A DNA stretch of 64,000 nucleotides from Phyto melanocephala (lineage: Eukaryota > Arthropoda > Insecta > Diptera > Rhinophoridae), in NCBI GenBank assembly GCA_941918925.1, contig OW799234.1, positions 96,885,978 through 96,949,977 on the forward strand, read 5' to 3'. The position numbers and the translations under genes were made by a program. Under the pieces are notes generated by a model. It did no database searches. It saw nothing but the letters and a program-made list of their open reading frames with translations, and had not been told where the DNA came from. Every line of letters begins with the position of its first letter. The first letter of the stretch is position 1. Positions 58,423-64,000 of the stretch are shown piece after piece.

Positions 58423-59307
58423 CACCAATACCTCACTTTGCGTCGTGGTTACGTTCCAAAAAAAACGCGACGCAAAGTGAATTATGATTTTCTATAGCAA
58501 ACCATGTAAAGATCGAAGATAGGTTCCATGGTTACGAAAATACTACTTTTTAAAAAGAAAATTGAACAAAGTAAACATATAAAAAACAGAAATAATATAA
58601 AATTTTAATACATACATGCATAAAAAAACAAAAAAAAAAAAAAAATTCAATTCAAAGAAAATAAAATATTCAATTATTTAATAAAAAACAAAACTAATCA
58701 CTGTCTGATGAGTCCATAGTGGCTGTTGTCGTAAGTCGGCTTTCTTTCACAAAAAATTGGTTCAATGTTTCCTGAACAGCTTTTTTTTTAACGTAAAATA
58801 AATTTCCTTGTAACAATTGATATTCGTAGCTACCGTCTGGAACACTTTAAAACTCTTTCCGCTGTCAGGGTCGTTTTTTTTAAATATCTCCATAGCTTCG
58901 TCAGTCAAACACATCGCTTTGGAAATTTGTTTGGAGGTCAAATTTTCTTCTTCGGAGATTTCTATTGAACGGTCACTGTCATCTTTATTAGCAAATTGCA
59001 ATTCCAGTTGCAATAGTTCTTCATTAGACAATTCTTGGTTGTGCGAGGTTAGCAATTCATTTATGTCAGTCTCAATTAGAAAGGGAATCCCCGAGTTTTG
59101 ATGGCATAGCGCAATTATGCAGAAACAAAAGTCATTGCCGTATTTTAGAAAAAAAAAAGAAAATTTCAAAAATAAATTAAAGACTCAAACCCAAAACAAC
59201 GCAACTTCGAAAATCCAACGATGCACAGTGAAAAGTAGTACTAATTCAGCAGCGACGCAACTTCGAAAAAAACGCAAAACGAAACGACTCAAAGCGAGGT
59301 ATTGGTG
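58423..59307 (-). mobile_element. pogo/Tigger deletion derivative with TA target duplication
   Basis: The termini CACCAATACCTCACTTTGCG and, in reverse complement, CACCAATACCTCGCTTTGAG match at 22 of the first 24 positions. TA flanks both sides (58421-58422, 59308-59309). The left end folds back on itself (CACTTTGCGTCG with CGACGCAAAGTG), as in the 37-kb Tigger derivative. 885 bp. It keeps only the C-terminal part of the transposase on the minus strand. The TIR is clearly different from the 37-kb copy, so two Tigger subfamilies are present. Confidence 0.92.
58694..59106 (-). pseudogene. Tigger-like transposase C-terminus with PCNA-box-like tail
   Basis: From about 59106 the minus strand reads GIPFLIETDINELLTSHNQE, LSNEELLQLELQ, an acidic stretch, then LTSKQISKAMCLTDEAMEIF and NCYKEIYFTLKKK. 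This is the region after the catalytic DDE domain in Tigger/TIGD1-like proteins. An out-of-phase A run (A9, 58782-58790) shifts the frame. In the other frame it continues AVQETLNQFFVKES and ends TMDSSDSD at the stop 58694-58696. QETLNQFF fits the PCNA-interacting motif (Q-x-x-h-x-x-F-F) reported at the end of pogo-type transposases. The DNA-binding and catalytic domains are deleted. Confidence 0.8.
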
Positions 59308-59882
59308 TAGTCCTTTATTCTTCCAAAATCTTTATTTATAGAGAAATTATATGAATTTTAGGTAAAACGTTATATGGGAGGTGGGCGTAAAAGTGGGCAT
59401 GGCACATTGATTTTCCATTAGAATAAAGCCTTTTACCAGAAAGCAATGTTTGCAAAATTTCAGAATCATACATCTACTTTTGTCTGTTTGATTACGTTTT
59501 AAATTTTGAATATACCGAAAAATACACTGTGCGATATAAATTTTCGTACATTTTGATCTGTAACAACTATCCTAACTTATAGATTTAATCAATTTTCGGA
59601 TCTTTTCAATCTTTTTTACTCAGGAAAGATACATTCAAATTTCATGGCTCTACGTTAATGCGTTTAGACACAATTCCATTTTATTCAATGTTGGAAGGAC
59701 ACGGTTTCTTTGATCTACTCTTGTATTACGAGTTGTAACTCTCTTCCTAACATTCCGATTTAGCCCAACTCCAAACAAACCTTGTGTATAAGAAATTTTC
59801 TGCCAAAATATGAGCCTCCTTGCTTTTTCGGTCCGACTTCTATCGTTCTTTCAACAGACGAACAGACAGATGGACATAGCTA

Positions 59883-60412
59883 AAGGGTCCGCCAAATAAC
59901 TTTTTTTTTTGAAGCAGGGCCCAAAACATCGTGTGTAGCCTCGGCTGTCTCGCACGTAGCGCCGTCCTGTTGAAACCAAATGTTGCCACTATCCTCCTCT
60001 TCAATTTTTTGTGAACAAAAATGTGTTAAACATGGCGCGATAACGATCGTCATTGACTGTAACGGCCACTTCTTGCTCATTTTCGAAGAAAAATGGTCCA
60101 ATTATGCCTCTGGACCAAAATCCGCACCAAGCAGTGACTCGTTCTGGGTGTATCGGCTGTTCAATGTATGCGTGTGGTTTTTCTGCGCCCCAAATGCAAC
60201 AATTTGCTTGTTTACATACCCGCCAAGATCAAAATAAGCTTCATCTGAAAAGATGATTTTTTTTTTTGCAAAATCGGCATCTTCTGTAAGTCGATCGCAG
60301 GCCCACTCAGCGGAAGGATAAAACTAATTATCTGTCAAATCAGACATGAGCTAAGTGTTACCATTCACGAAATAAGCACTAGTTGAAAAAAAACGTTAGA
60401 TGGCGGACCCTT
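59883..60412 (-). mobile_element. Tc1/mariner deletion derivative with TA target duplication
   Basis: The ends are AAGGGTCCGCCAAATAACTT and, in reverse complement, AAGGGTCCGCCATCTAACGT. TA flanks both sides (59881-59882, 60413-60414) and the family A sequence resumes exactly. 530 bp, holding the central catalytic part of a transposase on the minus strand. Confidence 0.9.
59890..60290 (-). pseudogene. Mariner-family transposase, central fragment
   Basis: The minus strand gives KIIFSDEAYFDLGGYVNKQI (60260-60200), which contains the first catalytic Asp (FSDEA). After frame changes it has IEEEDSGNIWFQQDGATCET (near 60010-59950), which contains the second catalytic Asp (QQDGAT), and then VLGPASKKKVI before the terminus. 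The DNA-binding half and the segment with the third catalytic residue are missing. It is related to the remnants at 26846, 37239 and 50098 but has a different terminal sequence. Confidence 0.8.
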
Positions 60413-60457
60413 TAGTTCGTCCTAAAATGAATCCCCGATCCAAAATATAATACAGCA

Positions 60458-61543
60458 GCAGCAGTAGTTAAAGTTGCTGCTATAGATTTAATTATGCGCA
60501 TGTTGTTAGGTTCATTAATTAAACCAGAAAGCCAAATGACCTGCTCCTTTCAAACTACAACTCGAAATTATACTTAGACAAAGTTGTGTGAAAACATTCC
60601 ATTAGGAGTATAAAGTCCTTCTCAATTATGCCACCTTAAACCATGTCACATGAAAAATACAAACTTGTTTTGTCAAGTATATTTTTCGTTTTAAACGTAA
60701 TTGTATACAGTGCATGTTGCTTTTTGCAAAGCATACGATTTCAATACATAATTTTTCTACTCACAATGTATGTTTGAAGCTACATATTTTCATATAATTT
60801 TAATAAAGTACTTAAACAAATGAAATGACCCACACCTAGTTTTAGACACAAAAAGTTATACTTTCTTTTTATTAAAAAGAAGAAAGAAAAAAATGAAATA
60901 AGAGCATTTATTACTCCCACTAGCTTTTGAGCAGCAACCCCATGACAGCCCAATTTTATAATGTAAATGCATGGATTGGCAACAAAAGTATAATTATTAT
61001 GAATAGTTTGCAACAACCCTTGCTTGAATAATAATAATAAAACATGAAAACTTACTACAATTTCTCTATTCTTCAAATAATTAGTTAAAACAAGAAGAGT
61101 ATTAATGGGAAACAATACTTGGAAGTTAAATAAAAAAGGAGAAAAAAACATGAAAATGCAACTAATAAAATGTAGGGAAATAAACTGCAATAGCTGAGGG
61201 TGAAGACAAATAATTCAAGACATTTACTTGTACTGCAACAAGCTGGTCCCAGTACTACCGCCAAGAATAAAAAGTTAAAAATATATGCAAAAGGAAAACA
61301 CATGTATTTATAACAAATTAACTAAGAGTTTCACTAGAACGTCTTATATTATACACTTGTATGTAACGGGTGGTCCAAATACAAGTATCTTTTTAAATCA
61401 TAAGTTTTATCTGGCACAAATGGACTCCTTCTCTCCATTCAGTATCATACATAACTTCAAGTAAAAACATGTGTCTCTTTGCTTTATTGAAATTAATGCT
61501 GTGAGTATTTGCCTGTCATCGTAACTTGCGTAACGACGAGATT
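60458..61543. other. AT-rich stretch without a recognisable gene
   Basis: A short CAGCAG run lies at 60455-60467. Frames at 60780-61190 and 61085-61303 are hydrophobic/low complexity and lack support. Confidence 0.5.
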
Positions 61544-61575
61544 GTGGTTGCTGTAGTCGAAACTACAGCAACCAC
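61544..61575. repeat. Perfect 14-bp hairpin with CGAA loop
   Basis: GTGGTTGCTGTAGT, CGAA, ACTACAGCAACCAC. Outside it, CGAGA (61538) and TCTCG (about 61593) could extend the fold with an internal bulge. Confidence 0.8.
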
Positions 61576-61637
61576 GAATTCAAAGACACAGTCTCGCAAT
61601 CATTATAAACAACTTGGCATTTAACGCACCAGCGCAA

Positions 61638-61657
61638 AGAGAGAGAGAGAGAGAGAG
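61638..61657. repeat. (GA)n microsatellite
   Basis: Ten GA units. Confidence 0.95.
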
Positions 61658-62816
61658 TTTTGCACAAAGATCTATAATTATTAATTTCAAAAAAAAAAAA
61701 AATACAAAAGCTCCAATCCGATACCAAAATTGGCCCATAAAACATCTTTTCTAATGAATCGCATTATAATTTAGGAGGCCTAAAAACGTGATTGTAATTG
61801 CATTATTGGACAATTTTTTTTTTTTTCGAAAATGCTGCTGAATACTTAATTTCAATCAAATCGAGCTCAGCAGAATCATAACTGCGGACTTTTTATGGAA
61901 GATATAAACTTGAGTAGTCTTTGGCTTTAGCATAAGGGCTTACTATTCTACACAGCTTTTGAAGCAATCGATATTTTTTAACTTGGTCTGGTAGTCATGT
62001 TTTCAGTTGTCTCGGAGCTGTAGTTAAGGGTTGCCGTTTAAGAACAATGTTATGAGAATAATCCAGAAAAGATCTACATCATTCAGTCTAGCTAGTACTA
62101 AGGTTAAAGCAGAAGCCGCCAAAGATTATTGGAAAAAGGGACTGACAGAATTAGCTACCGCGAAGCCAACCGCGCACACTGGGTTGAAATACTCAGTTTT
62201 CAAGGACTAAATCAAAAATGAAATTTAAAGTATGGTCAAAACTGATTGCAGTTGATTACAGCCTATAAAATTTTACATCACTAGCTGAAAAAATATATAT
62301 CTAAAGTGCTCTGGTGTGTTTACAGTGAGAGATCAAAATCAAAGATTTTTGCAATTTTTATGAAAAAAAAGACAGAAAAACTGAAAATTTACCTTGTTAA
62401 AAATCTTATTTTTTATAAAGTTATTAAAAAAGTGACCAATTTAGCTATGGAACCATAAAGTTCATGTTGTTTTGCGAATATCATGGTAAAGTTTGTGTAA
62501 CAAATTTGGTGTGGAAGTGTTTTTGTTTATGTGATTTATAATAGAAGTTCAAAAAAAAAAATTGAATTTTCATAGTTTAAGTGGACATATAGTTATTATT
62601 CGTGTAAATTTGTGTCCAGATTTGTGGTTTATATTACAGAACAAATATATATCTAATATATTGCAAAAATATATATTGCATTTTTGTGCATTTTAGAAGT
62701 TATGCATTTGTTTATAAAAAGTGTCGTTGCGCTGATTTACCAAAAAACATATGGTCTGGCTATTGCTGTTGTTATTATTACTGTTTTTGTATATTAATTT
62801 TTGTTGTTCATGTTTT

Positions 62817-62905
62817 TAATAATATTCTTTATGTTGTTGTTGTTGTTTTGTAATAATATTCTTTATGTTGTTGTTGTTTTTTAATAATATTCTTTATGTT
62901 TTTAA
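62817..62905 (+). repeat. ~32-bp tandem repeat
   Basis: Three copies of TAATAATATTCTTTATGTTG followed by GTT units, with the last copy shortened. Confidence 0.85.
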
Positions 62906-62984
62906 ATAATGATAGTATAGTGAAATTTGAAGTTATCGGTTAAAACGGATAATTTTTTTTAAGAATTGGCATACCTGTTCTTCA

Positions 62985-63785
62985 TGGCTGGATCAGATTC
63001 TTTGAATGTCTTTTACATATTGCATATAAAATGCCCTTAAAGAAGTCGCAGGATAGAAGTTATTTGGAAAAAAAAATCGTTGCTGAAACAAAATTGGAAA
63101 TTTAGAAACAATAAAGAGAGGCTATGGGTTTAATCGTTGACAAACCTAAGCCTGGGCTGGGAAATACCAATGATGGGAATACGGCAAGACGTTTTTTTCC
63201 AAAACGCAGAAAAATCCGCCGAAATAACAAAAAGAGATTTGAACTTAATAAAAAGAATGCACATTCTGCTTATAGTACTATCCAGCAGCAATGAAATCTA
63301 AAGTGAAAGCTTTAAAATATTTGCACACAATACAGCCAGACTTTTTGTTGAAAAATATCCGTGGTATAATATCCCACCCACTTTGCACAAGTACCTAATT
63401 CAAGATGCCGAAATTAATAATGCTCCCTTACCCACTGAGCTATTATCTGAAGTAGCGCAAGAAGCTCGGGTTAAATATTTAAAGAAATATAGAGAGTTTC
63501 ATTCACGAAAGTGCAGTTGCAAAAAATTCCTTAAAGATGTTTTTAATTTTTTCTTAATAAGCTCTGACCCAATAATTTCGAGCATGCGAAAGTTGTCTCC
63601 AAAGAAGGTTCAAAGTTTTCCAGAGCAGGCAATGGATTTAATAATATCTCCAGTTCCAAACAAAACCAAATTTGTGTGATCAAAATGATGATTATGATAA
63701 TGAGGATAATAGTGATGATAATTATAATGATGATGATGATCAAGTAGATGGTGACCATGATCACGAAAATAATTATTTTTAGGTT
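62985..63785 (+). pseudogene. Uncharacterised transposon-associated protein, C-terminal half, broken
   Basis: The successive frames read: HGWIRFFECLLHIAYKM (62985), SYLEKKIVAETKLEI then stops, GLIVDKPKPGLGNTNDGNTA and RRFF (to about 63198); after a -1 shift FQNAEKSAEITKRDLNLIKR and ILLIVLSSSNEI, a stop, then TARLFVEKYPWYNIPPTLHK (about 63340-63390). It continues open to the TGA at 63677: LLSEVAQEARVKYLKKYREF, SRKCSCKKFLKDVF, LISSDPIISSMRKLSPKK. A final frameshift leads to an acidic D/N-rich tail ending at the TAG near 63779. I recognise this order (LHxGY... VDxPKxGxGxTNDGNTARR... FVEKYPWY-x-x-P-P-T-x-HK... E-A-R-N/V-K... SSDP-I-I-SS) as a family found in many copies in arthropods with no known function. 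It has no DDE or HUH motif that I can see. Location inside terminal inverted repeats suggests it is a transposon's own protein. Related fragment: 34595-34886. Confidence 0.7.
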
Positions 63786-64000
63786 CTCATATGTTGTCTA
63801 TATTTTAACTTAAATTCCCTTATTTGAAATAAAACTGCACTGAAATATACTTAAAAATGATTTCTTTTACCAAACTGTATTGGTATTAGGTGAAAGGTAA
63901 TGGAAAAATATCCTAACAGAGCTTCCCTGAATTGATCCTCAAAAACTGTGTATTTCAACCCAGTGTGCCGCGGTTGCCAAATGAATAAATGAGTTAATGA

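Larger units (their letters stand above)
58135..60457 (+). mobile_element. Family A element, 5'-truncated, with two nested DNA transposons
   Basis: Family A text starts at about 58135 (GAGATATTTCAATATAGTCC) and is split at 58423-59307 and again at 59883-60412. It resumes each time at the next base of the family (TTTCAATA/TA-GTCC and ACATAGC/TA-GTTCG). It ends at about 60457 in AATCCCCGATCCAAAATATA without the final hairpin. Confidence 0.85.
62165..63978 (+). mobile_element. Unclassified transposon with ~48-bp terminal inverted repeats and an uncharacterised ORF
   Basis: The left repeat (62165-62213) carries CCAACCGCG, CACACTGGGTTGAAATAC, TCAGTTTTCAAGGA. The right repeat (63929-63978) in reverse complement carries GCAACCGCGG, CACACTGGGTTGAAATAC and ACAGTTTTTGAGGA. 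About 40 of 48 positions match. Between them is a decayed gene of a recurrent arthropod protein family (62985-63785), preceded by ~750 bp of AT-rich DNA with a tandem repeat. I could not see a target-site duplication. The superfamily is not assigned. Confidence 0.65.

Noticed and set aside
60780..61303. Two overlapping hydrophobic minus-strand frames of 136 and 72 codons
   Set aside because: They are rich in Phe, Leu and Ile because of T-rich DNA, with no domain or promoter, and resemble other chance frames here.
62037..62215. Open frame running into the left inverted repeat at 62165
   Set aside because: About 55 codons without a recognised motif. The part inside the inverted repeat is better explained as a transposon end, so I did not call a gene.
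1..64000. CRISPR arrays, bacterial operons, riboswitches and rRNA
   Set aside because: The sequence is eukaryotic nuclear DNA. I saw no spaced direct repeats of CRISPR type, no Shine-Dalgarno-led gene clusters and no rRNA signature.

Overview
This window is AT-rich nuclear DNA from a higher (brachyceran) fly, most likely a calyptrate such as a house, stable or blow fly. The evidence is a eukaryotic tRNA-Pro gene with internal A and B boxes, a two-exon gene for a small secreted Kazal-like peptide, and a dense bed of transposon remnants. These remnants include Tc1/mariner, pogo/Tigger and non-LTR families, plus two abundant noncoding families whose ends read ACAAGTAAGAGNGC and GGGTATA. The species assignment is inference. 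There is no operon-like structure and no long host coding region. The sequence looks intergenic or deeply intronic.

Host genes: (1) a Kazal-like secreted peptide at 32685-33091 (exons 32685-32889 and 32970-33091), with a TATA box at 32615 and polyadenylation signals at 33155 and 33167; (2) tRNA-Pro(AGG) on the minus strand at 36570-36641, with a T6 Pol III terminator. Three short plus-strand segments look like spliced exons but remain unproven: 28277-28323, 35925-36000 and 57151-57318.

Mobile layer: family A (3' hairpin with GGTGGCGGG) lies at 1-1993 (+), 30466-32290 (-), 53815-56125 (-) and 58135-60457 (+), with a rearranged copy at 23653-24452. Family B (TTCACC...TGTGAAGGGTATA) has short copies with an A/T-rich core at 7634, 22943, 43130 and 52783, and long copies at 8640, 16755, 20370, 21365, 33260 and 40023. 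Both families have a short inverted repeat just inside the ends and a terminal 3' hairpin. I infer a Helentron/DINE-1-like, non-autonomous origin.

The family A elements act as landing sites. The 53815-56125 copy holds a TA-flanked mariner deletion derivative (55378-55980). The 58135-60457 copy holds a Tigger derivative (58423-59307) and a mariner derivative (59883-60412). A mariner remnant at 37180-38488 holds a second Tigger derivative (37461-38270). Window position 1 starts inside the same mariner derivative at the same family A site as the copy 54 kb away, so that composite was duplicated as a unit.

Other mobile DNA: a 5'-truncated LINE with a reverse transcriptase (12364-14054); a LINE RNase H/C-terminal remnant (2010-2715); mariner remnants at 26741-27985 and 50098-50572; a pogo/Tigger remnant near 9575-10372; terminal-inverted-repeat elements at 38969-39432, 47140-47804 and 47824-48727; and several fold-back structures.

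The most unusual object is a 1.8-kb element at 62165-63978. It is bounded by ~48-bp inverted repeats and carries a decayed reading frame of an uncharacterised protein family that I recognise as recurrent in arthropod genomes. A second, unrelated-looking fragment of the same family lies at 34595-34886.
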